DNA of 64,000 nucleotides from contig VCAZ01000227.1 in the NCBI GenBank assembly GCA_005784505.1, positions 33,501 through 97,500 on the forward strand, in the 5' to 3' direction. Below are positions 46,669-59,638 of this stretch, piece by piece. Position 1 is the stretch's first letter. Every line of letters begins with the position of its first letter. Position numbers and translations under genes: made by a program. This stretch comes from Bagarius yarrelli (taxonomy: Eukaryota; Chordata; Actinopteri; Siluriformes; Sisoridae). The notes beneath the pieces are model-generated. The model saw only the letters and a list, made by a program, of their open reading frames with translations. It did not search any database and was not told the origin of the DNA.

Positions 46669-49600
46669 TATATATATATATATATATAATGTAAAATCTG
46701 ACATGGAGTGCAATTAGAAATGGTATAGTAAAGTTGATCTGAGTTTATATTTCCATTCGGTTCTTAAATAAAAGGAAAAAGATAATAAAGAAATAAAGTA
46801 TAGTTTATTATATAAAGGCCTTTTTGTTGATTATTTAACCTATAAATAACTAATGGTGACGTTTGTTTCAGTGAAATAGAGTTTCGGTCATACAGCCCAC
46901 CTCAATTGTTTTTGGGGTTTTTTTTTTGGTGTATAATTTGGTGGTTGTTTTTCCTCCTTATTTCCAGGGTGTCACTCGAAGATCTGTATAATGGAAAAAC
47001 AACCAAATTACAACTGAGCAAGAACGTCCTGTGTAGCACTTGTAATGGGTGAGTGTTTGTATTAAACTGGTTTGATTAGATTTGTTACTGAAAATGTCAG
47101 CCATGTTACGGAAGGTCCCCCCAAATTTTTTTTAATACTGTTAAATTAAATTGTTAAAGATGGTGTCATGCATTTCTAGAGATCAGTAGTTAGTTTTTGG
47201 GGGTTTTTTTTGTTTATATTTATGGACCAATTATATAACATTGTTAGTGTCATAGTTTTTGCTTAGGGTTAAGACAAAAATGCAGTGTTTTTTTTTATAA
47301 AGTGCTGACTAAGAGACTCTAAGTAAAAAAAAAAGGCTGCTCTTTCTAGAAAACAGCACTGTATGAATGCTCTTAATTCATTTGTGTGTTGCGTAGCTGC
47401 TCTGTGAGGGTTGCTATAGAAACAATTGTGATTTGCAGCCGCATTTCTTTCAGAGCTGCTGTTATAATAATCACACGGCGTGTTTTATGACTTTGTTCCA
47501 CTATGATGTTGGTGTTCAGCCAGGAGATTGAACTTTATTTTATATTTGCAGCCAAGGAGGAAAGACTGGCGCAGTGCAAAAGTGTACTACCTGCAAGGGG
47601 CGTGGTATGCGAATCATGATCAGACAGCTGGCTCCTGGAATGGTCCAACAGATGCAGTCTGTCTGTACCGACTGCAACGGTGAAGGTACGTGCTCCAAAA
47701 GGGCTAAAACCCAAAGCAGATAATCCTTTTTTTTTCTTGAATTTGGTGCCTGTTTGTGCACCGTTAATCCACAGTGATGGGGGAAAAATTGTATGTTTGT
47801 AGGCGAGGTGATCAATGAGAAAGACCGCTGTAAAAAGTGCGAGGGAAAGAAAGTGGTGAAAGAAGTAAAGATCCTGGAGGTGCACGTGGACAAAGGTATG
47901 AGACATGAGCAAAAGATCACCTTCGGAGGAGAAGCGGATCAGGCGCCTGGCCAGGAGCCGGGAGATATAGTGCTCGTCCTGCAGGTGAAGGAGCACAAGG
48001 TATGTAGCTCATCTACACCTCATCATCCCTCCATCCCTGTAGCGATAAATACAAGAGAGAACCATACAGCTTGTTGGACCGTTTACTGTTCTAAAAAAAC
48101 TTTAGTCTAGATTAAGGACCATAACTGTTTAACTAGGAGAGCATTTGTGAAATCAGACTGATGTTGTTAGGACGTCTGTAAGGATTCAGTTCCAGCAGTG
48201 AGCATTATGCACGGAGCTTTAATTCTGGCTCAACCGCACTGTAGAGGCTTTGTGCAGAACGCTCGAGGTCTTTTACTCCAACCGTGAGTGTTGCACCATG
48301 TCTTTATAGAGCTCAGGGAATTGCCCTCTCCTATGCCAAAACAGTGTTTGGATGTCCTTACAGTAGGGCTGCATAAATAAACCGAATACATATCGCACTA
48401 TCGGCGATACTTTACAGTAACAGCGAAGGAATAATGTTATGGAGGCATTCTATATATTTGTGGACTTGCATTCTAAGAAGAAGCCATTTATCTGGATGGA
48501 TGCTGAGGACTTAACTTGCTGCAGACAGACAGTAATGTCTGCGATTAGCAGCCCAAGTTGCAGTGATGGACTGTCTGACCATGCTGTGGCCCGTTCTTCA
48601 GATCTCGCCCATTATTAGTCTCTGATCACGAGCCACCCATCATCTGTCTCTTGGTCTTGGTTAGATGAAGTAAATAAATAGTAAAGGTGCACATGGATCT
48701 CCGTCCAGAGGCAGTAATTTGTTTATTGTATGAGGTATGGTAGTTTCAGCCGTCAGCACCGCTCTTGCCTTCTGTTCCTGTCACCTTCAGGCTTAGCTTT
48801 TTTTAAAGCCCTCTTCGGAACAACCCAGCAGGTCATGCTGACGCAAGTTTTCACCGAAATCTGCAAGAGACGGCTTAAAACCGGCTCCTGCTATTGAAGC
48901 TTAATCTTTAATGTTAAATATTACCAAGACAAATATCAAAACGCCGCCATTGAGATTATTCCATCCTGATAAACAGCTACAGGGGTTCCTAGGAGATTTA
49001 AGTAATTGGTGCAGACTGAAAGCTTTAAAGCGTTAAGTACCTTTTTATTGTATGTATGAATACATTAAAGACATTTAATTCAATGCCTCACCTCTTTATC
49101 CAGAGACGACTGGAATACAATATCGTGTAGTAATTATTTTAAGGTTAAATAAAATTACTTTTGAATGATTGTACGAATAACAATTTGTGTATGTAGACCC
49201 AGTATATGAGTATCTCCACCCCAGTATAATTATTAGTACTAAGCAGCTGAGAAAACCCTCGTAAAAAATCGACTTCTGGTTTAGAATGCTTGCTTGTGGT
49301 TGCATGGGTCGTCTGTCAATCATTTAGATCATAAGGCGGAGCTTTCTATTAGGACTTTACATTTTTGTCATCTAGCAGACGTGGTTATAAAATGCCTGCA
49401 CTTATTCTATATAAACGCTTGAGCAGTTGAGGACCTTGCTAAAAGGGCCCAGCAGTTGCAATTTGTTGATCCGGAGAATTGAACCTATGACCTTTCGATC
49501 CCCCTTAACTCCTGCAAATGAGAGTTGAGCAGTGAAAATTTTGATTTGTCACTGTATTTAAACGTTGTCTAGATTACAGTTAAAATATAGTGTTTATTCA

Positions 49601-50651
49601 CCCGGAGTCTAAGCTGATGTAATTCTTCTGCAATTGTTTTTCCCTAGACGTTTAAAAGAGATGGCCACGACCTGCACATGACCCACAAGATCAGTCTGGT
49701 CGAAGCACTTTGCGGTTTCCAGTTCCTTCTGAAACACTTGGACGGCAGACAGATTGTGGTGAAATATCCGGTCGGGAAAGTCATCGAGCCTGGTGAGAGA
49801 TGCACAAACGCGCTCGACTGGATGATAAGTAAATTGTCATGTGGCGCAGACGATGTTGAATAAACGATGGGGTGTTACAGGTTCCATCAGAGTCGTGAGA
49901 GGCGAGGGGATGCCCCATTACCGCAACCCCTTCGAGAAAGGAGATCTGTTCATCAAGTTTGAAGTTCAGTTCCCAGAAAACAACTGGATCAGTCCGGAGA
50001 AACTGACTGTAAGTGTGTTAACCTGAGTTAAGAGAACTAAAGATCAGACAGGCGTTCATTTTGATTAATCTTTAAATGTGATTGTTTGCTTTGTATGCTA
50101 ATTAAGGTGAAATAAACATCAGGATACTTCCTAAATGATGATAAAGTGCGTTTCATATAGGTCGCGTATAGTATGAATGATATTCGGCTTTACTAAATCT
50201 GCCATGTCTGTATTGTCATATAACTCATGTAGGCACAGCAGGCGTGGATTTAAGTTTGGATTACATATAATTTATCCCCAATAATACTTAATATCCCCAA
50301 ATGACTTCAAGTGATTCGAAAAATGCAAAAATCAAACCTGGTTTAACTTTTGTAATTACTGACGAACGGTTTAGCGGCAGTGTGTAAATGTAATTGTCAT
50401 ATGAGCCCGTCATGCCCGACAATTTGCTAATTAGGGAACGTTAATGATCTTTTCACCTGCAGGAATTGGAGGATCTTTTGCCCTCACGCTCCGAGGCGCC
50501 AGTAATCTCTGGCGAGACTGAGGAAGTGGATCTGCAGGAATTCGACATGAGCCAGAGTGCGTCCGGCAGCCATCGGCGCGAAGCCTACAACGACAGCTCT
50601 GACGAAGAAGGCGGCCATCACGGCCCGGGGGTGCAGTGCGCCCATCAGTAA
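43325..50651 (+). CDS. dnaja2: DNAJA2, Hsp40 co-chaperone
   Basis: Type A J-protein that binds unfolded clients and stimulates Hsc70 ATPase in the cytosol. Nine exons: 43325-43402, 45639-45698, 45850-46076, 46968-47048, 47552-47685, 47803-47999, 49648-49792, 49881-50008, 50463-50651. Together they make 412 aa, the same length as the human protein; all junctions are in frame with GT/AG. Seen: J domain with HPD (EYHPDKNP) in exon 2; G/F-rich linker in exon 3 (IFGGGLFGFMGGHG); four CxxCxGxG-type zinc motifs in exons 4-6 (CSTCNGQG, CTTCKGRG, CTDCNGEG, CKKCEGKK); client-binding beta domains in exons 7-8; and C-terminal CAHQ, a CaaX farnesylation signal. The last zinc motif has GKK instead of GxG, as in orthologues. 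A (TC)n of about 75 bases starts about 90 bases after the stop. No sign of damage. Confidence 0.97.
43403..45000 (+). other. DNAJA2 intron 1, first part
   Basis: AT-rich intronic sequence; no repeat family or RNA gene recognised. Confidence 0.4.
45010..45245. repeat. G-rich minisatellite in DNAJA2 intron 1
   Basis: Degenerate tandem units of about 20-30 bp built on GATTGGGGGACAGTGGCGGTC. The plus strand, the same as the transcript, has many GGGG runs and could form G-quadruplexes. Frames on both strands are artefacts. Confidence 0.85.
46265..46460 (-). mobile_element. SINE family 2 in DNAJA2 intron 3
   Basis: Tail complement GCATTTGGCAGACGCGCTTG, head complement CACCTTAACCATGAGTCACC. Confidence 0.7.
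46626..46690. repeat. (TA)n in DNAJA2 intron 3
   Basis: About 60 bases of AT alternation with one break. Confidence 0.9.
48000..49647 (+). other. DNAJA2 intron 6
   Basis: 1.65 kb. A decayed family 2 SINE on the minus strand lies at about 49355-49510 (TTTTTGTCATCTAGCAGACG). Otherwise unique, no embedded gene or snoRNA-type boxes recognised. Confidence 0.45.
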
Positions 50652-50741
50652 AGCATGACCATCCCAACCTGTCTGAATCCGGAGAAGGAAAGCAAAAGTT
50701 CTAGTTGCACATCATCAGATCAACAAAGGTGTGGCTGGCTG

Positions 50742-50823
<82 letters not shown>

Positions 50824-51275
50824 CTCTTTCTCTTTAGTCTGATTGGGGGTTTGCCTTAAACAGCGAACATGCCGCATTTCCCAGTGAACGCACACAAGCC
50901 TGTAGCTCCGCCCCTTTTCCTCTCGGACACCCTTTGCTTATAATTCCTTGAACAGGCAACCTCGTATCAGACGGAAGAGTAAATGGGTCATTTCTCTTTT
51001 ACTCGGTGTGTAACTTGCATTGTTTTTGTTGTTGTTGCTGCAGTCAGCTTAGTATTTAATTTAAAACTAATCCCAATGTGCAGTTCCGGCCTTGGACTCC
51101 AGCCTCTTTATTTGAAAAGAGCGTGTGTGTGTGTGTGTGTGAGAGAGACAGAAACGGTAAAAGAGAAAAGTTCTTTAAGACCAAAACACCTTTGGGACAT
51201 TATAAATAAGCGTCACATTTTTAGGTTGGTTTGTATGTACTTGTGCTTGATTTTTACCACTTTACTTTATAGATT

Positions 51276-51313
<38 letters not shown>

Positions 51314-51590
51314 CCCTGTTATATTTTAATAATTGGAACAAGAGTCTACAGCGTTGTGTATAAAATTAGTGTTTGTCCTTTAAGCTCTACAAGCTGCGAT
51401 TATGATCTAGTTTAAATAAATCCTTCACTTGCTTGTATCTGTCTTCAGCCCAGGTGCATGCTGGGAAACACTGAAACATCCAAAATTTAAAGGAAAAAAA
51501 AATCTAAAATCGTATCTTGACACCAGTGGGTGGAAAGCAGCTGTAGGCATATAACGTCTGTGAAAAGTTTATGAAGTTGGTAAATAAAAA
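50652..51590 (+). other. DNAJA2 3' untranslated region
   Basis: (TC)n at 50743-50822, (GT)n at 51123-51142, T-run at 51281-51313. Candidate polyadenylation signals AATAAA at 51415-51420 and 51583-51588. Confidence 0.5.
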
Positions 51591-51599
51591 CGATTATCT

Positions 51600-53080
51600 C
51601 AAAGCACTCGAGTCCTTTTCTCTCTTTTTTTTTCTGCTTTTCTCTGATTTTTTTTTTTTTTTTATTAAATGTTTTTACTTTTGTGTTTATGAACTACACC
51701 AAAAGAGAGGATGACCTTCTACGAGGTCACACAAAAAATCTCACAAAAGCAAAATGCATCACATCAACACTGAGTTAATCTTCAACCAAGTGTCTCTATC
51801 AAGCTACATTTAATCATAAATCTGCATCCTAAAGATATCCTGTGTTTCCTAGTCTCGACTCCTGAAAGACGCTGATTTGATTCTACCAGATTTTTGGAAG
51901 ACTGTCTGGTCCTGCAGCTGACAAACACCTCCTGCAAAATGAAAATCACTTTTAAGCTGCAGGTAAATTTCGCCGGCAGACAATTTTTTTTTTTTTCTGA
52001 GGATTATTGCAGCAAAAGTCTGGAGAATGTGATGCTGTAGTCACTGTGTTTGAATTCTGGGTCATCTTTTTTGGTAGTCACACTGGGAGGGTTGTGCATC
52101 TGTCCTGTAGTGTATTTAATGCAGAGATAAACTGCACTGACTTTGATTTACATTCTCTATAGTTTTATGCTGGTTTGTATGCGAGATGGGTTTTATGTCC
52201 GAATCAACAGTATGTGAAAAGTTCCTGGATGATCTGATGTGCTGAACTGAAGAACACCAAATCATTAAAAAAGTGCTTCATTGTTATAACTGAACTTTAT
52301 GGGCTGTCTGGGGTTATGTTGTTTTATGTAGTCATAAAACTATCACATGGCAGCATTATAAAAATCCTATAAACATTCAGGAATTCAAAGCCTTTTTAAA
52401 GTAAAGCCAAAAAAAGTGAGCATAAATAAGACTGTCACAATCAGATGATTATTTGTCCTGATGGCAATCATTAAATCCAGCTGTAATTATCACACCATTA
52501 ACCAGAGAATATGAAAAAGTCAGAGCGTCTGGATTTTGACACTTTAACAAAGAAACACCACCAGCCCAACTCATGTTAACATCCCATAATGCAACTGCAG
52601 AGAACACATTTGTATGTTGGACAGAAACACCAACAGGACAATATGGATTTCCCTAAATTCTATTTATCTAAATATTTACAGTCGAGTGTTCATAAGGCAC
52701 AAATTGGAGCAATAAAACCCTTTTTTTTTTACAAACTTTATCACCCAAACAGCCAATTATCATCACAGCCCTCAGCAAATGCAATAGTTATTTTAAAAAT
52801 AAACACCATACTATGGCCAACGTTAACGAGCCACACAAACTGAAATTAATCTTTTATTAAACGATGTTTTACGAGTTTATAATTATTTTAACAGAAATGA
52901 CTGCAGCAGTAATGAAGTGTGTTCTTAGTGATGAAGTCCCGGATTGTAAATTATAGGTGGAATTAAGCAGGTTTAACAGTTTGTGTATTGAACAAAGTGA
53001 TGCTCCAGTTCCTAAAACCCCATCCAGTCAAAAATAAACAATTTCTGCAACACACCACAACCTCCAGAAAAGTTTAAACA
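51600..53080. other. Intergenic between convergent DNAJA2 and borealin-2
   Basis: No gene seen; AT-rich with poly-T runs. AATAAA on the minus strand at 53082-53087 is a candidate borealin-2 polyadenylation signal. Confidence 0.45.
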
Positions 53081-53107
53081 CTTTATTATATTAAAATATT
53101 TTCCATA

Positions 53108-56088
53108 TTAAAACCAGTCGTTTTTTTTTTTGTGTTGCGTCAGTGCGAGTTGTTCAGCTTGAACTTTGTTGCACAGATACTCCATCAGCTCCTGAAAGCA
53201 AGACACATCAACTTCCATAAATCAGTAACCAAATCCAACTAAACCATTTATACACCAGGCGGTTATATGTTCAATTCTCACCTTAATCTTTTGCATCTGG
53301 CATAAAGCCAACTCGTCCAGAAGTTCAAGTTTGACTTCATCTTTGTTTTCCTCCGACAGAAACAACGTCTGGCATAAAAAGATATTTAGTGCACAGATGT
53401 CAAACTCGGTTCCTGGAGGGTCTCACCACCCTGCAAAGTTCTCCCCCTCTAACATTGCATCATCCCCCCCCCCCCCTTTAACTGCACCTGATTCAGTCTA
53501 GTCTTTTAGGCTTGTTTGAAATAAGGTTGAAACTCTGCAGGGCAAAAAAAAACAAAACAAAAAAAACAAACACCCTTTTTTGTAGGAGTTTTACATTAAA
53601 TATAAAAATTAATATCCATTTTACCTGGGGGGGGGGGGGGGGGGGGGGGGCACACCTAGTCCCAGTCCTGGAGGGTCAGGGTGTCCTGCAGCGTTTAGCT
53701 CCAACCCTAATCAAACACCAGAATTAACCAAGATCTTTCTAGGGTTACAGGTAGGTGTGTTGAGGCAAGTTGGAGCTAAACTCTGGAGGACACCCCGACC
53801 CTCGAGGACCAAGTTCGGACCACCACCCCCCCACTCCAACTACTTAAAACCAACATGGTGCAATATTTATGTTCCCCATTTAAGTTCATCCTCCTGATTT
53901 GACAAGACCGTATAAAAGGGTTGAATGACGTTCACGCCTACCTGTCCAAGAGAAGTGGTGATGGTGGCAGTAGCCAGTCCCGAAAGATCGTCACTAAGGG
54001 ACCGACTAAGTTGTCTGTAAAAGAGGAAGAAAAAAAAACCCTTATCCAGAAGATTTTACCCAAGACAACCACCAAAATTGCTTAATAAAAAGGTATCATA
54101 CACACCTCATATTACCACCGAGCACAAGAGCCTGGTCACTCAGCTTCATCACTCGACCTTGAGTTCTTTTGGAACCGATTGTTGAGACACATCTGTAAAA
54201 AAAAACTAACAAGTTACAGGCCATTTAAAAAAAAGTGGCCTACTTATAATTAACGCTACAGTTCATCATGTCCAGCAGGTGGCGACATGTACACCAAGTA
54301 ACTCGAAATCAGCGCAAATTAATAAAAGAAAAAAGGTAAAGTCTCTAGATCAGGAGTTCATTTTAACGTCACTGAATATTTCTCCCTCTTTTACTGTTTA
54401 ATTGTGTTTAAGGTTTTTATACGACGGGATATTTTAGACTTTGTCTTAAATGTTGAGAATTATAAAGCTGAAAAAGATGCAGGTTTAAGGTTTACCTCAT
54501 GTTCCCAGTGCTGTTACTGGCCTGCATTTTCTTCCTGGGTTTTTTCTGCATTTAAAAAAAAAAAAAGCAAAGCAATTTTAGTGCATAAAAACTAAAATTG
54601 TTATTATGCTTTTTACCTTCTCGTCAGTTTTCCCAGGTCCACTGGCCGTTTGTGAGGTTGTGGTACTTCCTTTACCTTCAGAAAAGCACAAATGGTCATA
54701 AAACTGAATGACCTTTGAAGACATTTCTGTTTGAGGTCCTTTAAATAAAACTTTTTCCAGTTTACACAAAAGAACACCATGTTTACAGCCGACCACCAGT
54801 TCCACATGACTGGAGGAGCTGGAACCAACCACCAAATTAAATTTAAGTCCCATCGTTATGGGTTAAATGCATTATAGAAAAATTACGATTTTAAGAATAC
54901 CTCAAAAAGACTAATGCAACTCAATACTGTCCAAAACCACACAGTAAAACATTAAAAACAAAACATAAGCTGCAAAATGTAAACTATTAAATGGGGTAAA
55001 AGAAACTTCACCCCAACACAATCACTGTACCAGGTGTGCGTTTTAAGCGCGTTTAATATTAAATGTACTAGTGGTGTATTTGTAAGTGCACCTTAAACAC
55101 AGCTTTAGAATAAATTGGCCACTTTTCAACCACTACTACTAGTAAACTACTTTTATACCGCAAATACACAATCCAAGTCAACTTACAGAAGAGTTTGTCT
55201 CTAGATCCCAAAAGTAAACTTACAAATACTCCCAGTTCTATACTTCATTTGATTTAAGGCTACTTTTATTGATTAATAGTAAATAAAACTGGACTAGTTT
55301 TGTGTTTACTGTTTTTTGGTACAAATCCTTATCAAAAAGTATGACAGACGTTATCAGTCTAAGCAGAGTAAAATCAGGTACAAGAACCAATTCTAGAGCA
55401 GATAAACAGCACAGAACTATAGATTTGTCAGTACAAACCAAGTGTTCGAGTATCATTTCATTTAGATGATGTTTGAACAGTAACTATAGCTGTACTCATT
55501 TGGGTTATTGTATACAAACAGAACACTAGAATAAGTGTATGAGTTTGGGGGTATTTAAAAATCAGTACAGGGCAACATTATTTTCAAAATTAATTTAATT
55601 CCCCAGTTTGACACGGGGGATGTTTACAACAGATTACCTTTTTTGCTGGGCTTCCTGCTGAGCTGCATTTTGATTTCTGGAGACACAGACTGAAATTTTT
55701 TTTAAACACAAGCAAAAGATTAAATTAAACATAAAAGGCTGCAGTTGCTATAAACTGACCACAAGATGGCGACATTTCACGCAAACTCACCCCGACGGCC
55801 ATTGTAACTTCTCCAACAGACGTTTCCTGCGCTGAAACACAGCCGCGCTTTAAATGTGTGTTTACAGCTCAATAATCGGCAGGAAGTCGGTTATTATTTT
55901 ATAAAGTAAACTAACCGCTCAGTAAATCTTTCATTAAAGTCGTATGAAGAGATTGAGGAAGTTTCATCATCTCGATTTTCACTGCTCGGTCCAGCGTCGC
56001 CAGTAGTTTTTCCAGTTTGGCCTCCATTTCATTGATCCGTTCCTGCGCTGTTTCAGAACACACATGCACACACACACCCTCAGGAACC

Positions 56089-56123
<35 letters not shown>

Positions 56124-56416
56124 AGACCCCCTCCCAGGAACCAACACATCCACACAGACCCTCACACAACACACTGCCCTCAGGAACCACACCGACCGAA
56201 CGAACGAACAGCCACACACACAGAGAGAGAGAGAGAGACCCCCACACACAAATTTGCTGAAATGAATCAGATCACTAATACTGCCAGGGTGAAACAACCT
56301 TCTTTCTCAAACTGTTGAATAAACAGCACTTTTCTTTTTTTAAGTTTATCCGCCGATCGTTCTTTCTGGAGTCCTTCAGAACTTTGACTGGTTTTACGGG
56401 TTCTCCTGGCAGCCAT
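53108..56416 (-). CDS. cdca9: Borealin-2 (cdca9), chromosomal passenger complex subunit
   Basis: Borealin family: links survivin and INCENP in the Aurora B complex at centromeres and the spindle midzone. Ten exons: 56299-56416, 55916-56047, 55791-55831, 55638-55689, 54617-54675, 54496-54545, 54106-54192, 53942-54014, 53282-53368, 53108-53191; 260 aa, every junction in phase. Residues 1-85 hold the basic start (AARRTRK) and the helical region expected to bundle with survivin/INCENP (LFIQQFEKEAQERINEMEAK...MMKLPQSLHTTLMKD). A basic low-complexity linker follows (SRKPSKK, KTDEKKKPRKK). The C-terminal domain has TLFLSEENKDEVKLELL and QKIKELMEYLCNKVQ, matching zebrafish borealin-2 as I remember it. 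Ordinary borealin (CDCA8) fits less well. It lies tail to tail with DNAJA2. Exon 1 uses donor GTTGTT and exon 2 GTTAGT, weaker than the rest. Confidence 0.9.
53400..53830. mobile_element. Palindromic hAT-like MITEs and G-run in borealin-2 intron 8
   Basis: At 53400-53545, TCAAACTCGGTTCCTGGAGG and CTGCAGGGC form a decayed inverted-repeat element. At 53628-53650 there is a run of 23 G. At 53655-53830, CAGTCCTGGAGGGTCAGGGT then CCTGCAGCGTTTAGCTCCAA answers TTGGAGCTAAACTCTGGAGG and ACACCCCGACCCTCGAGGAC, a nearly complete palindromic element related to 33411-33585. Confidence 0.7.
56064..56245. repeat. (CA)n/(GA)n tract in borealin-2 intron 1
   Basis: (CA)n at 56091-56120 and two degenerate copies of a CCCTCAGGAACCAACACAC-type unit, with (GA)n at 56221-56236. 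Confidence 0.8.
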
Positions 56417-56429
56417 GTTCTCCAAAATC

Positions 56430-57130
56430 CCATCCCCACCATGAACATGGCTTTAAAATGAGCTGGTTAGTAAACAGGAGTAGAAACAGGTGCATCAATC
56501 AGACCCGGTTAATTACTTCATTAGTTAAGGGGTCAATATTAAAATCCTGAATGTGACACCGTTTCCTGGACATTAATCTCATTTATACAGAAAATCAGTT
56601 GTACTTTAGAAAAAAAAATTATTTCTCGTTATATCTTCAGTAGTTGTGAGTCGTTCTTGAACGTTTCGTTCATTTTGAATGAATCTTTATTGTGACTCGG
56701 GGAGAATGAGTCGGCTCGGAAAGTGATTCGTTCAGTCGCGCATGCGGTTCTTTTTTCGGTTTAGACTGCATTGACCGAGTATATGGGGACGTCACGTGAT
56801 GCAAGAACGACTCAAACCCGAAGGATTCAAATTATAGACTAAAGATAAACAATAAGTTAATATTTTTTATAGCATTAAAGTTTAGTATTGTTTGTAGTGT
56901 GATTAAGGTTTGATTCGTTAGTAGATGTGTTAGTGAAATTAACACATAACATTTTATATTTTCTTTATATTTTGCTAAAATGAACGAAATAACTCGGGGG
57001 AAAAGATTCGTTCATTTTGCTGAACGACACTCAAAGATCCGAATCGGTACAATGAGCCGAACTTCCCATCACTAATCTTTAAACTATAAAAGTTCATTTC
57101 CACCACAGGAAAAAATAAAAAGTCGAAATT
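56430..57130. other. Region upstream of borealin-2
   Basis: GCGCATGCGG at 56739-56748 resembles an NRF1 site. Three GAATGA/GAACGA-rich patches (56660-56830, 56990-57060) recur. No gene seen. Confidence 0.4.
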
Positions 57131-57135
57131 ACGAC

Positions 57136-57490
57136 TTTCATTCATCTTTTATTCCCGCTTATTCCCTAAATCGGGGTACCAGGGATCTGCTGGAGTCTAT
57201 CCCAGCCGTCTCTGAAAGGGTGAAAGACAGGAGGGGGACACCCTGGACAGAACACCAGTCCATCACACACACTCACACTCACTCCTTTGGGCAATTTAGA
57301 ATCACCAATCAATCTAACATACATGTTTTTAGACTGTAGGAGGAAACCGGAGGACCCGGAACCTGGAAAACCCACGCAAGCAGGATGAGAACATGCAAAC
57401 TCCACACAGAAAGACCCCTGCAGGGGAATCGAACCCAGGACCTTCTTACTGTGAGGAAACAGTGCTAAACATGAAGCCACCATGCTGCCC
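57136..57490 (+). mobile_element. Dispersed repeat, family 3, copy 4
   Basis: Same landmarks as the copies at 12028, 23454 and 40438. Confidence 0.7.
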
Positions 57491-57494
57491 CTTT

Positions 57495-58790
57495 AGGAAA
57501 TTCAGATTTTTGGAAATTTTGTGTTGGTAATTCCCCATGTTGTCTCTTTAAACAGTTGAAGGTTGTATGGTAACCATGTGGATTTTATTATTTTATTTTT
57601 CCTGTGTGAATGTGTAAAAAATTGTTAATCTAAATGTTTAAACCGCCGCTAGTCCAAGACTCTAAAACCCCTACTTTAATTTTAAGGGTTTGAGTCAATT
57701 ACATAGCAGAAAAAAACCCAAAAAGTTTATTCGGGACGTTGGACCAAACTCTGAAAACTGAAATGATGAAACTTCCTTAATTTCCTTTCTACCATGTTTT
57801 TTGATATGGAAGCCCATTTTAGCCACTACAAAAAATTAAAATGTTTTAAATGATAATTATTTTAGCTAAACAAGCGTCTTTAGTGCTGTGACCTCATTTT
57901 TAATATAAAGGGAATTCATGTATAAATTGTGTATAAATCAACGTTAATTAATATAGACGGCACCTTTTAATTCAATGCTCTTATTTTGTAATATTTCTTT
58001 AATGAAATCAAGGTCATGTGACAAGTAAAATCTTTACCTGGAAAAATTATATTTTACATTTGAAGAAAGTTTTACAGTTTTAGAAGCAATTTTACTACTA
58101 AAATCATAACCGAGGATTAGAAACAGAGTGCAAAGAAAGACACTAAAACAATAAAATATAACAATCATCATTTTAATTAAAGCTTTCATTTAATTTGGCA
58201 AAAAAAGGCAAACAAAACTGACTTCTATTATTGGAACTCGACCTCGACGCTACTTTATTCCATAAATAAAAGGAAGTGAAGAGCGCTGAAGTCTTTCAGA
58301 TAAAAGTGTGTGAAGATGATGGACTCTTCGCATTAGGATGCATCTGAAATATTTCTGCACTCTTAACTTTTAACAGAATAAAAAACACTGCAAGGCAAAT
58401 AATCATTATTCTAAAAAAAAAAAAAAAGTTGATATAAAACGTTTGGCAAATCTTTTAGCTCTGATATAAAAAGTGTAACCGTCAGTTTATTAAAAATGTA
58501 AATCTGCCCGGAGGCAAAAGGCAAATAAAACTGGTGTAAATGATGTTCACAATGAATTTTACAGTACAGTAATAAAGCGTACAATAATGAATAATGCATT
58601 TCCTGAAAAGGGCAAAGTCTTTAAAACAGATCCTGACAAATCACTTGTCTATGCGTTCCAAATAATTAAAAATAAAATTGGGAAATATTTACAGAATAAA
58701 CGAAATGTATTATTTAAATTCATTTAAATTTGCTGGATCGATTTTCTAGCTACTCGTTTAGCATAATTTAGTTTGAACCAAATATTAGCT
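57495..58790. other. Intergenic, AT-rich
   Basis: Between borealin-2 and GPT2. Nothing recognised; poly-A run at 58414-58428. Confidence 0.45.
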
Positions 58791-58796
58791 AAATGT

Positions 58797-59070
58797 TAGT
58801 GGTGGCTCAAATGGTTAAGGTGCTGAGTTGCTGATCTGGAGAATAGGAAGCCCTGAGTTTAAGCCCCACCACCTCCAGCTGTTGATCTGGAGACCAGAAA
58901 CACCTGAGTTCAGGCCCCACCACCGGCAAGCCAACCACTGTTGGGTCCTTGAGCGAGACCCTCAACCCTTCCTGCTCCAGGGGGCGCTGTATCATAGCTG
59001 CCCCTGCGCTCTGACCCCCAACTTACTAAGATGGGATATGCGAAAAAATTTCACTGTGCTGAATAAAGAA
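58797..59070 (+). mobile_element. tRNA-derived SINE, family 4, with head duplication
   Basis: Contains two successive B-box-like parts (CCCTGAGTTTAAGCCCCACC and ACCTGAGTTCAGGCCCCACC), then the family 4 body and tail. Confidence 0.7.
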
Positions 59071-59139
59071 ATTTACACATTTTTACATAATCGCTAATAA
59101 AACATTAACTAGCGAATCAGAATTTTATTCGTTTTACTT

Positions 59140-59310
59140 TTATTTTGATACTTTACTTCTGGCACAAAGCGACATCTTCATCCGGAGTGACTTACACTCA
59201 TCTCATTTTACCACTTGGCGATGAAAGGTTAAGGGCCTTGCTCGAGGGCCCTGCAGTGGCAGCCAATCAGCAATCCAACACCTTAACCACTAAAGCTAAC
59301 ATACCACCGA
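59140..59310 (-). mobile_element. tRNA-derived SINE, family 2
   Basis: Head complement CAACACCTTAACCACTAAAG, tail complement AGCGACATCTTCATCCGGAG. Confidence 0.6.
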
Positions 59311-59638
59311 CTGACTGGTGAATATAAATGCATAGCGACTTAGCCAAACTCAAATGCTTTAGTGTTGCTAGCAAACCTGCTACAAGTTTTTAAAGGACCA
59401 GTTTTAAAGCATTGTTGTCTTTTATTTATAAGGGATGCAACCGGAGAGGTTCTGTGTATCATAAAGAGGTCCAAATATCTACATTTACATTTGTGATTAT
59501 GTTACAGAAGCACAAAGGCACCTGGATCACGAACAGTCCTTCTAACGGCTGGGATTTTCCCTCTCCAAGGGGTTTAAAGTCACTCAGCACAACTGCAGCT
59601 TATGTTTAGTGTGTTAAGTGACGGGATGTGTTGCGTGG

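Noticed and set aside
55238..55456. 72-aa minus-strand frame in borealin-2
   Set aside because: Lies in intron 4; adjoining exons join in phase without it.
57490..59630. Possible extra gene between borealin-2 and GPT2 (for example a C16orf87 homologue)
   Set aside because: Only SINEs and AT-rich sequence; no exon with recognisable protein.
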